The notes: generated from the sequence alone by a model not told the origin. A stretch of DNA of 64,000 bases from Massilia arenae (GCF_008014745.1 NZ_VPFD01000006.1:112200-176199); one strand, 5' to 3'; numbered from the stretch's first letter, positions 36,578 to 46,985 are shown. Program-made: numbers and translations.

Positions 36578-39500
36578 TCAGGCAGGCTCCCCGTATCCGC
36601 CTCCGCCTGGCGTCTCGATCACGAACACGTCGCCCGGCGCCATATCGGTCTTGCCGATATGGCCCAGCTCCTCGACCTGGCCGTCGGCGCGCTCCACACG
36701 GTTGCGACCGCGTTCAGCCTCTTGTCCGCCGGCCATCCCGAACGGCGCGTGAATCCGGTTGTTGGACAGGATCGCCGCCGTCATCGGCTCCAGAAAGCGT
36801 ACCTTGCGCACGCCGCCATTGCCGCCATGCCAGCGCCCCGCCCCGCCCGATCCCTGCCGGATCTCGTAACTCTCCAGCCGCACCGGGAAGCGGAATTCCA
36901 GGATCTCTGGATCGGTCAGCCGCGAGTTGGTCATATTCGTCTGCACGACGTCGGTACCGTCGAAGCCTTCGCCTGCGCCCGAGCCGCCCGAGATGGTCTC
37001 GTAATACTGATAGTGCGCATTGCCGAAGGTGAAGTTGTTCATCGTGCCCTGCGCCGCCGCCATCACGCCCAGCGCGCCGTACAGGGCGTTGGTGATGCAG
37101 GTCGAGGTCTCGACGTTCCCCGACACCACCGAGGCCGGATAATGCGGGTTGAGCATCGAGCCGGGCGGGATGATGACCTTCAAGGGTTTCAGGCAGCCTG
37201 CGTTCAGCGGAATCTCGTCGTCCACGAGGGTGCGGAACACGTACAGCACCGCCGCCATGCACACGCTCGACGGCGCGTTGAAGTTGTTCGGCAGCTGGCC
37301 CGACGTGCCGGTGAAATCGACCTCCGCGCTGCGCGTCTGCTGGTCGACCCGGATCGCGACGTCGATGTGGGCGCCGTTATCGAGCTCGTAGTGGAAGCTG
37401 CCGTCCTTGAGCGCCGAAATCACGCGCCGCACGGCTTCTTCCGCGTTGTCCTGCACATGGCCCATGTATGCGCGCACGACGTCCAGGCCGAAGTGCGCCA
37501 CCATCTTGCGCAGCTCCTCGACGCCCTTCTGGTTCGCGGCCACCTGCGCGCGCAGGTCGGCCATGTTCTGGTCGGGATTGCGGGCCGGGTAGCGCGCGCC
37601 TTGCAGCATGGCGCGTGCTTCCGCCTCGCGCAGGATGCCGTCCGCGCCGTCGACGAGCTTGAAATTATTGATCAACACGCCTTCCTGCTCGATGTGATCC
37701 GAGTCGGGCGGCATCGAGCCCGGCGTGGTGCCGCCGATATCGGCGTGGTGACCGCGTGAACCCACGTAGAACAGGATCTCGTTGCCGGCTTCGTCGAACA
37801 CAGGCGAAATGACCGTCACGTCAGGCAAGTGGGTGCCGCCGTTGTACGGGTCGTTGAGCACATAGACGTCGCCCGAGCGCATGCGGCCGGCGTTCTCGCG
37901 CATCACGGTCTTGATACTCTCGCCCATCGAGCCCAGGTGCACCGGCATGTGCGGCGCGTTCGCGACCAGGTTGCCGTCGTGGTCGAAGATGGCGCAGCTG
38001 AAGTCCAGGCGTTCCTTGATGTTGACGGAATAGGCCGTGTTCTGCAGCCGCAGGCCCATCTGCTCGGCGATCGACATGAACAGGTTGTTGAAGATTTCGA
38101 GCATCACCGGATCGGCCGTGGTGCCGATCGCGCGCCGTTCGGGCAGCGCTTCCACGCGCTGCAGCACCAGGTGATTGTAGCTTGTGACCTGTGCCTGCCA
38201 GCCCGGCTCCACGATCGTGGTCGCATTGTCTTCGGCGATGATGGCAGGGCCACGCACCACGTGCCCTGGCTGCAGCGTGCGGCGCGCGTAAATGCCGGTC
38301 TGATGCCACTGCGCGCCGCTGTACATGCGCACGCTTTCCTGCGGGGCTGGCGCAGCTTCCTGCGTGGTCTCGTGCGCTGGCTGCTCGGGCGGCGCGTCTG
38401 ACTGCCCGATCGCTTCCACCGACACGGCTTCGACGATCAGCGCCCGCGACGGCATCAGGAAGGAGTAACGGCGTTTATACGCCTGCTCGAACTGGGCCTG
38501 CATCGACGCCACATCGTCGAACTGCACGACCAGCGCCGAATCGGTGCCTTCGTAACGCAGGTGCACGCGCTCGACCAGTGCGATGCGCTCGGCTTCCACG
38601 TCTTGCTTGAGCAGTTGGCCACGCGCCGCCTCGCCCAAGGTCGTCAGCCGCGTGGCCAGCGAATCGAGCGCCGCATCCGACAGCTTCTCTTCCACCGCCT
38701 GCTCGCGCATCGCGGTCTGGTCGGCCAGGCCCATGCCATAGGCCGACAACACGCCGGCCAGCGAATGGATGAACACCGTCTTCATGCCCAGCGCGTCGGC
38801 CACCAGGCAGGCGTGCTGGCCACCCGCGCCGCCGAAGCTGGTCAGCGCGTAGTCGGTGACGTCGTGGCCGCGCTGCACCGAGATCTGCTTGATCGCATTG
38901 GCCATATTGCCCACCGCGATCTGGATGAAGCCTTCGGCCACGACCTCCGGCGCCGGGCGTTCGCCGGTGGCAGCGCCGATCTGGTCCGCCATCTCCTCGA
39001 AGCGTGCCCGCACCGCGCTCGCGTCAAGCGCTTCGTCGCCACCAGGCCCGAACAGGCGCGGGAAGTAATTCGGTTGCACCTTACCCAGCATAACGTTGCA
39101 GTCGGTGACCGCAAGCGGTCCGCCGCGGCGGTAGCTGGCCGGGCCGGGATTGGCGCCGGCGCTGTCCGGCCCCACGCGATAGCGGCTGCCATCGAAGTGC
39201 AGGATCGAGCCGCCGCCGGCGGCCACCGTATGGATGCTCATCATCGGCGCGCGCATGCGCACGCCGGCAACCTGGGTCTCGAACACCCGCTCGAACTCGC
39301 CCGAGAAGTGAGACACGTCGGTCGAGGTACCGCCCATGTCGAAGCCGATCACGCGCTCAAAGCCGGCCAGCCGGCTGGCGCGCACCATGCCGACGATGCC
39401 GCCGGCCGGTCCAGAGAGAATGCTGTCCTTGCCCTGGAAAGCGCGCGCATCGGTGAGCCCTCCGTTGGACTGCATGAACTGCAGGTTCACGCCCGGCAGC

Positions 39501-40180
39501 TCGCCCGCCACCTGGTCGACGTAACGGCGCAGGATCGGCGACAGGTAGGCGTCGACCACGGTGGTGTCACCGCGCGCGACCAGCTTCATCATCGGGCTCA
39601 CCTCGTGCGAAACCGAGACCTGCGTAAAACCGATCTCGCGCGCGATGCGCGCCACCGCGGCTTCGTGGCCCGTGTGGCGGTAGCCGTGCATGAACACGAT
39701 CGCCAGCGAGCGCAGGCCGCCGTCATACGCCTGCTGCAGGCCGGCGCGTGCAGACGCTTCGTCCAGCGGCTGCACGACGTCGCCGTGAGCGCCCATGCGC
39801 TCGTCGATCTCGATCACCTGTGCATACAGCAGTTCGGGGAGCACGATGTGGCGGTCGAACAGGCGCGGCCGGTTCTGGTAGGCGATGCGCAGCGCGTCGC
39901 GGAAGCCCCGCGTGATAGCCAGCGCCGTCGGCTCGCCCTTGCGCTCTAGCAACGCATTGGTGGCCACCGTGGTGCCCATCTTGACAGCTTCGACGCTTGC
40001 CGCAGGCAGCGGCTCGCCCGCAGCCACGCCCAGCAGGTGGCGGATGCCTGCCACGGCCGCGTCGCGGTATTGTTCGGGATTCTCCGACAGCAGCTTGTGC
40101 GTGACGAGTTGTCCATCCGGGCGTCGCGCCACGATGTCGGTGAAGGTGCCGCCTCGGTCGATCCAGAACTGCCAATCCAT
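36578..40180 (-). CDS. 5-oxoprolinase / hydantoinase fusion (HyuA-HyuB)
   Basis: 1200 residues, the length of the single-chain 5-oxoprolinase. The HyuA-type half (about 1-690) starts [20 protein letters not shown] and includes [16 protein letters not shown] and [18 protein letters not shown]; the HyuB half (about 700-1200) includes [41 protein letters not shown] and ends [14 protein letters not shown]. It hydrolyses 5-oxoproline to glutamate using ATP in glutathione turnover; other hydantoin substrates are possible. AGGAG precedes the ATG. No partner genes are adjacent. Confidence 0.95.
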   Translation of the reverse strand: MDWQFWIDRGGTFTDIVARRPDGQLVTHKLLSENPEQYRDAAVAGIRHLLGVAAGEPLPAASVEAVKMGTTVATNALLERKGEPTALAITRGFRDALRIAYQNRPRLFDRHIVLPELLYAQVIEIDERMGAHGDVVQPLDEASARAGLQQAYDGGLRSLAIVFMHGYRHTGHEAAVARIAREIGFTQVSVSHEVSPMMKLVARGDTTVVDAYLSPILRRYVDQVAGELPGVNLQFMQSNGGLTDARAFQGKDSILSGPAGGIVGMVRASRLAGFERVIGFDMGGTSTDVSHFSGEFERVFETQVAGVRMRAPMMSIHTVAAGGGSILHFDGSRYRVGPDSAGANPGPASYRRGGPLAVTDCNVMLGKVQPNYFPRLFGPGGDEALDASAVRARFEEMADQIGAATGERPAPEVVAEGFIQIAVGNMANAIKQISVQRGHDVTDYALTSFGGAGGQHACLVADALGMKTVFIHSLAGVLSAYGMGLADQTAMREQAVEEKLSDAALDSLATRLTTLGEAARGQLLKQDVEAERIALVERVHLRYEGTDSALVVQFDDVASMQAQFEQAYKRRYSFLMPSRALIVEAVSVEAIGQSDAPPEQPAHETTQEAAPAPQESVRMYSGAQWHQTGIYARRTLQPGHVVRGPAIIAEDNATTIVEPGWQAQVTSYNHLVLQRVEALPERRAIGTTADPVMLEIFNNLFMSIAEQMGLRLQNTAYSVNIKERLDFSCAIFDHDGNLVANAPHMPVHLGSMGESIKTVMRENAGRMRSGDVYVLNDPYNGGTHLPDVTVISPVFDEAGNEILFYVGSRGHHADIGGTTPGSMPPDSDHIEQEGVLINNFKLVDGADGILREAEARAMLQGARYPARNPDQNMADLRAQVAANQKGVEELRKMVAHFGLDVVRAYMGHVQDNAEEAVRRVISALKDGSFHYELDNGAHIDVAIRVDQQTRSAEVDFTGTSGQLPNNFNAPSSVCMAAVLYVFRTLVDDEIPLNAGCLKPLKVIIPPGSMLNPHYPASVVSGNVETSTCITNALYGALGVMAAAQGTMNNFTFGNAHYQYYETISGGSGAGEGFDGTDVVQTNMTNSRLTDPEILEFRFPVRLESYEIRQGSGGAGRWHGGNGGVRKVRFLEPMTAAILSNNRIHAPFGMAGGQEAERGRNRVERADGQVEELGHIGKTDMAPGDVFVIETPGGGGYGEPA

Positions 40181-40289
40181 GCCTTGCTCCTGCTGTAACG
40201 GGTGAAGCGCCTATTGTAGATCGGACGGCGCGACAACGTTGGCTGAAATGCACGACAATGAATCCATACCCCCAACGATATGAACGAGC

Positions 40290-41789
40290 ATGGAACGACA
40301 TCTTTACACGGTCGCGCAACTGCGCGCCATCGAACAAGCAGCCTACGCCGGCCTGGCGCCGGGCACCCTGATGCAGCGCGCCGGCAAGGCTGCCAGCGAC
40401 TTTGCCCTTGAACTGCTGGGCGACCGGCGCGACCGGCCGGTGCTGGTGCTGGCCGGTCCCGGCAACAATGGCGGCGACGCGCTCGAAGCCGCGGCCAACC
40501 TGGCCGACGCCGGCGTGGACGCCACCGTCCTGCACCTGCCAGGCCGGCGTGACGCCTCCACCGAAACGGCCGCCGCCTATGAACGCGCCCGCGCCGGCTC
40601 GGTCGGCTGGATCGACATGCTGCCGCCTGGCGCCGAATGGGGCCTGGTGATCGACGGCCTGTTCGGCATCGGCCTGGAACGGCCGGTGGACGGCGACTAT
40701 CGCGAAGTCGTGGTTGGCCTGGAGACGATCCGCTGCCCGATCCTGGCGCTCGACGTGCCGAGCGGCCTGGATGCCGACACCGGCGCTGTGATCGGCCCGG
40801 ACGGCATCGCGGTGCGCGCCACGCACACGATCACGTTCCTTGGCGATAAACCCGGCCTGCACACCGCCGACGGTCGCGACCATGCCGGACAGGTGCGGGT
40901 CGACATGCTCGGCGTCGGCAGCGAGGCGCTGCCGCGCGCGACGGCGCAACTGAGCGGCCTGCCGCTGTTCGCCGGCCGCTTCACGGCGCGGCGCCACAAC
41001 ACACATAAAGGCAGCTTCGGCGACGTCGCGATCATCGGCGGCGCCCATGGCATGGCCGGCGCGCCGGTGCTGTCCGCGCGCGGTGCGCTGTACGCGGGCG
41101 CCGGCCGCGTTTACGTCGCTGCGCTGAACACGCCGCCCGGCTACGACAGCAGCCAGCCCGAGATCATGTTCCGCGCGGCCGAGGACTTCGATTTCTTCGG
41201 CCGCACGCTGGTGATCGGCCCCGGCATGGGCGACTCGGCCAGTGCGATCCGCCTGCTGGCCAGGGCGCTCGACAGCGACAGCCCGCTGGTGATCGACGCC
41301 GACGCATTGAACCTGATCGGCGCCAGCCCCGACCTGCAATCGCGACTGGCGCAGCGTACCGCGCCGGCGGTATTGACGCCGCATCCGCTCGAAGGCGCGC
41401 GCCTGCTCGGGATGACGGCGGCGGTCGTGCAGTCCGACCGCCTGGAAGCCGCGCGCGAAATGGCGCTGCGCACCAATGCAACGGTGATCCTGAAGGGCTC
41501 GGGCACGGTCATCGCGCGTCCCGATGGTGAAGTGCTGATCAACCCCACGGGCAACGCCGGCCTGGCCACAGCGGGCAGCGGCGACGTGCTGGCGGGGATT
41601 TGCGGCGCCCTGCTGGCGCAGGGATGGACCGGATGGGAGGCGGCAGCTGCCGCCACCTGGATCCATGGCGCGGCGGCCGATACGCTGGTGGACGAAGGCG
41701 TCGGTCCGATCGGCATGACCGCCGGCGAGTTGCCGGCGGCCGTGCGCAAGGTATTGAACCGGCTGGTGAAGGATGCCGCCAGCCGTTGA
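40290..41789 (+). CDS. nnrDE: Bifunctional NAD(P)H-hydrate epimerase / ADP-dependent NAD(P)H-hydrate dehydratase
   Basis: 499 residues. The N-terminal epimerase domain (YjeF_N, about 1-215) has VLVLAGPGNNGGDALEAAAN and LALDVPSGLDADTG. The C-terminal dehydratase domain (about 230-495) of the ribokinase-like fold has KGSFGDVAIIGGAHGMAGAP, VIGPGMGDS, VLTPHPLEGARLLG and the nucleotide-binding GNAGLATAGSGDVLAG. It repairs damaged NAD(P)HX. The ribosome site is weak (GAACGAG). It converges on the ABC ATPase gene with only 5 bases between stops. Confidence 0.96.
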   Translation: MERHLYTVAQLRAIEQAAYAGLAPGTLMQRAGKAASDFALELLGDRRDRPVLVLAGPGNNGGDALEAAANLADAGVDATVLHLPGRRDASTETAAAYERARAGSVGWIDMLPPGAEWGLVIDGLFGIGLERPVDGDYREVVVGLETIRCPILALDVPSGLDADTGAVIGPDGIAVRATHTITFLGDKPGLHTADGRDHAGQVRVDMLGVGSEALPRATAQLSGLPLFAGRFTARRHNTHKGSFGDVAIIGGAHGMAGAPVLSARGALYAGAGRVYVAALNTPPGYDSSQPEIMFRAAEDFDFFGRTLVIGPGMGDSASAIRLLARALDSDSPLVIDADALNLIGASPDLQSRLAQRTAPAVLTPHPLEGARLLGMTAAVVQSDRLEAAREMALRTNATVILKGSGTVIARPDGEVLINPTGNAGLATAGSGDVLAGICGALLAQGWTGWEAAAAATWIHGAAADTLVDEGVGPIGMTAGELPAAVRKVLNRLVKDAASR

Positions 41790-41794
41790 TGTAT

Positions 41795-42523
41795 TTATTC
41801 GACCAGGCGGCCGGCCGCGATCGTGATCGTGCGGCCGCAGCGCGCCGCCATGCCCGGGTCGTGGGTCACCAGCACCAGGGTCGAGCCGCGTTCGCGATTG
41901 AGCTCGAACATCAGCTGGATGACGGATTCGCCGGTGGCGGCATCCAGGCTGCCGGTCGGTTCGTCGGCGAACAGCAGCGGCGGCTCGGTGACGAAGGCGC
42001 GCGCCAGCGCGACGCGCTGCTGCTCGCCGCCGGACAGGAATTTCGGATAGTGCTTCAAGCGGCTCGACAGCCCAACGCGGCCCAGCATCTCGGTGGCCTT
42101 CTCGCGCGCCCCGGCGTCGCCGCGCAGTTCGAGCGGCAGCATCACGTTCTCGAGCGCGGTCAGGTGGGCCAGCAGCTGGAACGACTGGAACACGAAGCCC
42201 AGCTTGGCCTTGCGGAAGGCCGCGCGCCCGTCTTCATCGAGGGCGAAGATGTCGGTGCCATCGAGCAGCACGGTGCCGGAGGACGGCGTGTCGAGGCCCG
42301 CCAGCAGGCCAAGCAGGGTCGACTTGCCCGAGCCGGATGCGCCCACCAGCGCGAGCGTCTCGGCCGGTTGCACGGTAAAATCGATGCTTTGCAGGATGGT
42401 GAGCTCGCCACTGGCGTCGGCCACCTTCTTCGACAAACCGCTTACCTGGATCGCGGGCGGACGGCCTGCTTGTACGCCGGCGTCGCTGACGCCGTTTTTG
42501 AATGCCTCGGGATGATCACGCAT
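41795..42523 (-). CDS. ABC transporter ATP-binding protein (YbbA/LolD-like)
   Basis: 242 residues from the ATG at 42521-42523 (MRDHPEAFKNGVSD). A longer frame uses a GTG at 42565 without a ribosome site. All ABC motifs are intact: Walker A GASGSGKST, Q-loop FVFQSFQLL, signature LSGGEQQRVALARA, Walker B LLFADEPTGSLD and His switch LVTHD. It belongs to the lipoprotein/macrolide exporter ATPase group and is normally paired with a YbbP-type permease, which is not downstream here. Its start codon overlaps that of the divergent esterase gene. Confidence 0.9.
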   Translation of the reverse strand: MRDHPEAFKNGVSDAGVQAGRPPAIQVSGLSKKVADASGELTILQSIDFTVQPAETLALVGASGSGKSTLLGLLAGLDTPSSGTVLLDGTDIFALDEDGRAAFRKAKLGFVFQSFQLLAHLTALENVMLPLELRGDAGAREKATEMLGRVGLSSRLKHYPKFLSGGEQQRVALARAFVTEPPLLFADEPTGSLDAATGESVIQLMFELNRERGSTLVLVTHDPGMAARCGRTITIAAGRLVE

Positions 42524-43148
42524 GCTAGCTTTTCTTAAAAATTTAACTGTCGTCGCATTCTTCACCTTGGCCGCGACGGCGAGCGCCTATTCTGCACCAA
42601 AAACCGTGCTCGTGGTGGGCGACAGCCTGTCGGCCGAATACGGCATCGCGCGCGGCGCGGGCTGGGTGGCACTGCTGGAACAGAAACTGCAACGCGAGAA
42701 AATCGCAGCGAAGGTAGTCAACGCCAGCATCAGCGGCGAGACCACCAGCGGCGGCCGCGCCCGCATGCCGGCCCTGATCAAGCAGCATCGTCCGGACGTC
42801 GTCGTCATCGAACTGGGCGCCAACGACGGCCTGCGCGGCCTGCCGGTGCCGTCGGCCGAAGCAAACCTGCGCGCCATGATCGCGATGGCGCAAGACACCA
42901 AGGCGCGCGTGCTGCTGGTCGGCATGCGCATGCCGCCGAATTATGGGCGTGCATACACCGAACGCTTCTTCAATATGTTCGAGACCGTATCGAAATCCAC
43001 CAAGTCGCCGCTGGTGCCGTTCATGCTCGAAGGCGTGGCCGACAAGCCGGCGCTGTTCCAGCAAGACCGTTTGCACCCGACTGCCCAGGCGCATCCGATC
43101 ATCCTCAATAACATCTGGCCGCAGTTCGCGGCCCTCATCAAAAAGTAA
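42522..43148 (+). CDS. tesA: Periplasmic arylesterase / lysophospholipase TesA-like (SGNH hydrolase)
   Basis: 208 residues. A Sec signal (MLAFLKNLTVVAFFTLAATA) is followed by the SGNH blocks: Ser in VVGDSLSAEYG, Gly in SGETTSGG, Asn in ELGANDGLRG and the Asp-x-x-His in QDRLHPTAQAH. It hydrolyses thioesters and esters, including lysophospholipids, in the periplasm. Divergence from a YbbA-type ATPase is the classic tesA-ybbA arrangement. mnmH follows 6 bases later. Confidence 0.93.
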   Translation: MLAFLKNLTVVAFFTLAATASAYSAPKTVLVVGDSLSAEYGIARGAGWVALLEQKLQREKIAAKVVNASISGETTSGGRARMPALIKQHRPDVVVIELGANDGLRGLPVPSAEANLRAMIAMAQDTKARVLLVGMRMPPNYGRAYTERFFNMFETVSKSTKSPLVPFMLEGVADKPALFQQDRLHPTAQAHPIILNNIWPQFAALIKK

Positions 43149-43154
43149 GCTTCA

Positions 43155-44216
43155 ATGAGCATGAAGTATCCGGAAGTCCTGGGGTTCGACGCCCTGCTGC
43201 CGCAGCTCGAGACGTTCGATGCGATCATCGATGCGCGCAGCGAGGCCGAGTACGCCCTCGACCACATTCCTGGCGCGATCAACTGCCCCGTCCTGAACGA
43301 CGAGGAACGCGTCCTGGTCGGCACGCTGTACAAGCAGACCGGCGCCTTCGAGGCCAAGAAGGTCGGCGCGCCGATCATCGCGCGCAATATCGCGCGCCAT
43401 ATCGAGACCCTGTGGGCGGACAAGCCGCGCGAATGGCGACCGCTGGTGTACTGCTGGCGCGGCGGCAACCGCAGCGGCGCGATGGCGCACATCCTGGCGC
43501 GCATCGGCTGGCCGGTGGTGCAGCTCGAAGGCGGCTACAAGACCTATCGCGCGCACGTGAGCGCGGCGCTGGAGAATCCTCCCGAGCTGGATTTCCGCGT
43601 CGTGTGCGGCACCACCGGCAGCGGCAAGAGCCGCCTGCTGGAAACGCTCGACGGCATTGGCGCCCAGGTACTCGATCTCGAGAAACTTGCGGCCCACCGC
43701 GGTTCGGTGCTGGGCCACCTGCCGAATGAACCGCAACCGACCCAGAAGATGTTCGAAAGCCTGGTGTGGAACAAGCTGCGCCGCTTCGACCCGAGCAAAC
43801 CCGTGTTCGTCGAATCCGAGAGCAAGAAGGTCGGCAACCTGCGCGTGCCAGGCGTGGTCATGGAACGCATGCGCGCCTCGCCCTGCATCGCCGTGAACCT
43901 GTCGCGCCCGAACCGCGTGCGGCTGCTGATGGAAGACTACGAGCACTTCTGCGCCGATCCATCGGCATTGAACACGCAGCTGGACCACCTGGTGCAGCTG
44001 CACGGCCGCGCGCAGATCGAGGCCTGGCACGCGATGGCCAATGGCGGCGAGATGGCGGAACTCGTCGACCAGCTGCTGGAGCAGCACTACGATCCGGCCT
44101 ACCTGCGCTCGATTGATCGCAACTTCGTGCGTTACCCGCAGGCCGACGTGCTGGCGCTGGACGATATCGCACCGGACGATTTTCTCCAGGCAGCGCGCAG
44201 GCTGCACGCCGCCTAG
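43155..44216 (+). CDS. mnmH: tRNA 2-selenouridine synthase MnmH (SelU/YbbB)
   Basis: 353 residues. The rhodanese domain (about 1-130) carries the active Cys in LVYCWRGGNRSG. A P-loop domain follows, with CGTTGSGKSRLLETL near residue 153. It replaces sulfur by selenium in the wobble uridine of tRNAs for Lys, Glu and Gln through a geranylated intermediate. It needs selenophosphate, so a selD gene should exist elsewhere; none is in the window. It is closely linked to tesA. Confidence 0.95.
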   Translation: MSMKYPEVLGFDALLPQLETFDAIIDARSEAEYALDHIPGAINCPVLNDEERVLVGTLYKQTGAFEAKKVGAPIIARNIARHIETLWADKPREWRPLVYCWRGGNRSGAMAHILARIGWPVVQLEGGYKTYRAHVSAALENPPELDFRVVCGTTGSGKSRLLETLDGIGAQVLDLEKLAAHRGSVLGHLPNEPQPTQKMFESLVWNKLRRFDPSKPVFVESESKKVGNLRVPGVVMERMRASPCIAVNLSRPNRVRLLMEDYEHFCADPSALNTQLDHLVQLHGRAQIEAWHAMANGGEMAELVDQLLEQHYDPAYLRSIDRNFVRYPQADVLALDDIAPDDFLQAARRLHAA

Positions 44217-44657
44217 CTAGCGGGGTGCGCGGCTGCGGTAGAAGTCGTCCCCAGCGATCGCCCTCACCTGCTCGAGATTCCAGTACTCGGCGATGTCGTG
44301 CGCCTTCACGATCAATCCCTCGGGGGGCACCTGCTCGCCGACATGGCCCTGGAGCTCGAGCTGGATCATCACCTGCGCGCCGGGCGCTCCGGCATCCCGG
44401 ATGCACTGCTGGATCGCCTGGACGACCTCAGGGGTGAGGAACGTCAAGGAGCTGACACACAGTTTCTGGTTGTGGCATCCATAGTCGTCGTCGACCACCC
44501 AGAAGTCGGCCCGGCCAAAAGCATTCTCGTCGCCATACCACTTGCAGGTGATGACCAGGGCGTCATACAGGCGCTGCCAGCCCGGGTCGACCTGGTCCTC
44601 GTCCTCGTCGTCCATAGAGCTGCATTGCCCGTTGGCCAGCTTGATCGATTCGCTCAT
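44217..44657 (-). CDS. Hypothetical acidic protein
   Basis: 146 residues from the ATG at 44655-44657, which has AAGGGGGT 8 bases upstream; a TTG two codons earlier is less likely. The N-terminus has an Asp/Glu run (DDEDEDQVDPGWQ), then ADFWVVDDDYGCHNQKLCVSS and EGLIVKAHDIAEYWNLEQVR. There is no signal peptide and no domain I recognise. The two internal Cys and the alternating beta-strand pattern suggest a small alpha/beta protein. Its stop abuts the mnmH stop. Confidence 0.65.
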   Translation of the reverse strand: MSESIKLANGQCSSMDDEDEDQVDPGWQRLYDALVITCKWYGDENAFGRADFWVVDDDYGCHNQKLCVSSLTFLTPEVVQAIQQCIRDAGAPGAQVMIQLELQGHVGEQVPPEGLIVKAHDIAEYWNLEQVRAIAGDDFYRSRAPR

Positions 44658-44797
44658 TTTCAAGCACCCCCTTTCAGCGTCAGATAGCCCCTCGGCCTGC
44701 CGTTTCGCGATCTTCGCGCAATCGCTCCTGTTATCGACCTTCCGGTATTTACAGAGTTCCTGCGCAGCTCAACTTAAGTGGCATGGCGCCACAATGC

Positions 44798-44832
44798 AAA
44801 AAAGCCCGGCTGCTCACACAGCCGGGCTTTTT
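44798..44832. terminator. Bidirectional intrinsic terminator after ppiD
   Basis: A perfect 9-base GC stem (GCCCGGCTG / CAGCCGGGC) around a 6-base loop, with A6 on the left and T5 on the right. It lies 18 bases after the ppiD stop on the minus strand. Confidence 0.93.
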
Positions 44833-44849
44833 ATCATCTACCGATTTGC

Positions 44850-46769
44850 TTATTGCTCGTCGGTGTTCGCGCCAAGTTCATTCGGGCGAACATTGATCTT
44901 CACCTTGGCCTTGGCCTTCAGCGCTTCGACGTAGTCATACATCTGCTGCTGGCCCACCAGGTTGCCGATCTGGTCGGATTCCTGCTTGCGGCGCGCCGTA
45001 TCGGGCTGAGCCGGCTGCGACACCTTGCCGACGCGGTAGACGCCGTAACCCTGGCCCGGCACTTCGACGCCGACATAGGCTGGCAGCTTGGTCACGTCGG
45101 CCTTCAGCACGGCGATCGCGGCGGTCGGGTTGATCGCTGGCTCCTTGGTACGCGACACGCTGACAGGCGCGCCGAAACCGGTGGCGTCGCCCGAAGCCTT
45201 GGCAGCTTTCAGCTTGGCTTCGCCGGCGGCGCGCGCCAGGCGGCCCGCTTCTTCCAGGGTCACGCGTTGACGGATCTGGGCATCGACTTCGGCCAGCGGA
45301 CGCTTGGTGGCCGGACGGAACTCGACCATGCGGCCCGACACCAGCACGCTCGGCGCCACTTCGACGGCTTCGGTATTGCGCTTGTTCTTGATCGCGTCGT
45401 TGCCGAACAGGGCGGTCAGGAACTTGGCGTTATTGATCGGCGAGTCGCCCAGCGCCGGGTTCGGCGTGCGGGTCAGGTTGTCGGCGGTCTGGATCTGCAG
45501 CTTGAGCTTGTCGGCGACCGGCTTCAGGCTTTCGGACTGGTCATACGCGGTCTCGCTGAACACGCCAGCCAGCTCGGTGTACTTGGCCGACATCTTCTGC
45601 TTCTTGAGGTCCGCGGCGATATCGCCCTTCGCATCGTCCAGCGAACGCTGGGTCGACGGCTTGATGCCGGTGACCTTGATGATGTGCCAGCCGAATTCCG
45701 ACTGCACCAGGCCGCTCGTCTCGCCCTCTTTCATCGCGTAGATCGAGTCCTCGACCGACTTCACGAACAGGCCTTTTTCGACCACGCCCAGGTCGCCGCC
45801 CGACTGGGCCGAGCCCGGGTCTTGCGAGTTGGCCTTGGCGATCGCCGCGAAGTTGTCCGGATTGGCGCGCACCTCGGCCAGCACGGCCTCGGCCTTCTTC
45901 TTGGCGGCAGCCTGGTCGGCGGCGCTGGCGTCGCGCGACACGGTGATCAGGATGTGGCTCGCGCTGCGCTGCTCGGGCGTGGTGTAGTTCTTGAGGTTTT
46001 TATTGTAGTAGTCGGTGACTTCGGCGTCGGTGACCTGCACCTGGCCTTCGACGGTCGACGCGTCGAACACGACGTATTCGGCCTTCACCTGCTCCGGAAT
46101 CTGGAACAGCTGCGCGTTCTTGTCGTAATAGGCCTTGACCATCTCGTCGGTGACTTTCACCTGCGGCAGATAGGTCGACAGCGGGAACAGGACTTCCTGC
46201 ACTTCACGTTCCTGGTCGTTGATGTCCGACAGGCGGTTAGCGACGCTGCGCGGCGCGAATGCGGTCGCCTGGATCGCACCCGACAGCTGCTGCACGGCCA
46301 GGTCGCGGCGCAGGCGCTGGTCGAACATCTCGGGCGTCATGCCTTGCGCGGCCAGCGCGGCCTTGTAGCCTTCCATGTCGAAGCCACCGTCCGGCAGGCG
46401 GAACTGCTGGATGTCCATGATGGTCTTCTGCAGGGTCGCATCGCTCACGCTCATGTGCGCGCGGTTGATCTCGGCATTGATGGCACGCTCGGCAACCAGG
46501 TTATTCAGGATCGCCTGCTTGGCTTCCGAAGTCTCGAACAGCTTCTGGTCGAACTGCTCGCCCATCATCTGGCGCGCCTGGTCGATCTGGCGGCGCTGCG
46601 CGTCTTCCCATTCCTGCTGGGTGATCTTCTGGCCATCGACGGTAGCGACACCGGCGCCGCCGTCATTGCTCTGGTAACTCTCCATCCCGACGAACACGAA
46701 CGAGGGAATGATCAAGAGCAGCAGGATCCCGTACATCCAGCGCTTGTGGGTCCGAATAAATTCAAACAT
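44850..46769 (-). CDS. ppiD: Peptidyl-prolyl cis-trans isomerase / periplasmic chaperone PpiD
   Basis: 639 residues. A single N-terminal membrane anchor (KRWMYGILLLLIIPSFVFVG) is followed by a SurA_N-like chaperone region, a parvulin domain at about 265-365 (RSASHILITVSRDASAADQA, GGDLGVVEKGLFV, FGWHIIKVTGIKPS) and a C-terminal chaperone region. PpiD works at the exit of the Sec translocon. It sits after hupB and the tRNA-Asp genes, its usual place in Burkholderiales, but behind a strong terminator, so it must have its own promoter. Confidence 0.95.
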   Translation of the reverse strand: MFEFIRTHKRWMYGILLLLIIPSFVFVGMESYQSNDGGAGVATVDGQKITQQEWEDAQRRQIDQARQMMGEQFDQKLFETSEAKQAILNNLVAERAINAEINRAHMSVSDATLQKTIMDIQQFRLPDGGFDMEGYKAALAAQGMTPEMFDQRLRRDLAVQQLSGAIQATAFAPRSVANRLSDINDQEREVQEVLFPLSTYLPQVKVTDEMVKAYYDKNAQLFQIPEQVKAEYVVFDASTVEGQVQVTDAEVTDYYNKNLKNYTTPEQRSASHILITVSRDASAADQAAAKKKAEAVLAEVRANPDNFAAIAKANSQDPGSAQSGGDLGVVEKGLFVKSVEDSIYAMKEGETSGLVQSEFGWHIIKVTGIKPSTQRSLDDAKGDIAADLKKQKMSAKYTELAGVFSETAYDQSESLKPVADKLKLQIQTADNLTRTPNPALGDSPINNAKFLTALFGNDAIKNKRNTEAVEVAPSVLVSGRMVEFRPATKRPLAEVDAQIRQRVTLEEAGRLARAAGEAKLKAAKASGDATGFGAPVSVSRTKEPAINPTAAIAVLKADVTKLPAYVGVEVPGQGYGVYRVGKVSQPAQPDTARRKQESDQIGNLVGQQQMYDYVEALKAKAKVKINVRPNELGANTDEQ

Positions 46770-46810
46770 GGTCAGCCATTCAAGGTTGAGAATGCATTAA
46801 CAGCACAGTT

Positions 46811-46836
46811 AAAAAAAAAAGCGAACTTGCGTTCGC
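46811..46836 (-). terminator. Intrinsic terminator after the tRNA-Asp pair
   Basis: GCGAAC, loop TTGC, GTTCGC, followed on the minus strand by ten T. It separates the tRNA transcript from ppiD. Confidence 0.88.
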
Positions 46837-46884
46837 CCCTTCTTGCGGAGCTACCCTTTCGGGCACTCCATACTACTCGAATTC

Positions 46885-46961
46885 TGGCGGAGCGGACGGG
46901 GCTCGAACCCGCGACCCCCGGCGTGACAGGCCGGTATTCTAACCAACTGAACTACCGCTCC
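46885..46961 (-). tRNA. tRNA-Asp (GTC), copy 2
   Basis: 77 bases including an encoded CCA. The acceptor stem GGAGCGG/CCGCTCC, T-loop GTTCGAGCC and anticodon arm with GTC are all visible. It is identical to the copy at 46986-47062, with a 24-base spacer. Together they form one transcription unit, probably ending at the hairpin at 46811-46836. Confidence 0.97.
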
Positions 46962-46985
46962 AGACTTGTGTTTCATGTTTTTTGT

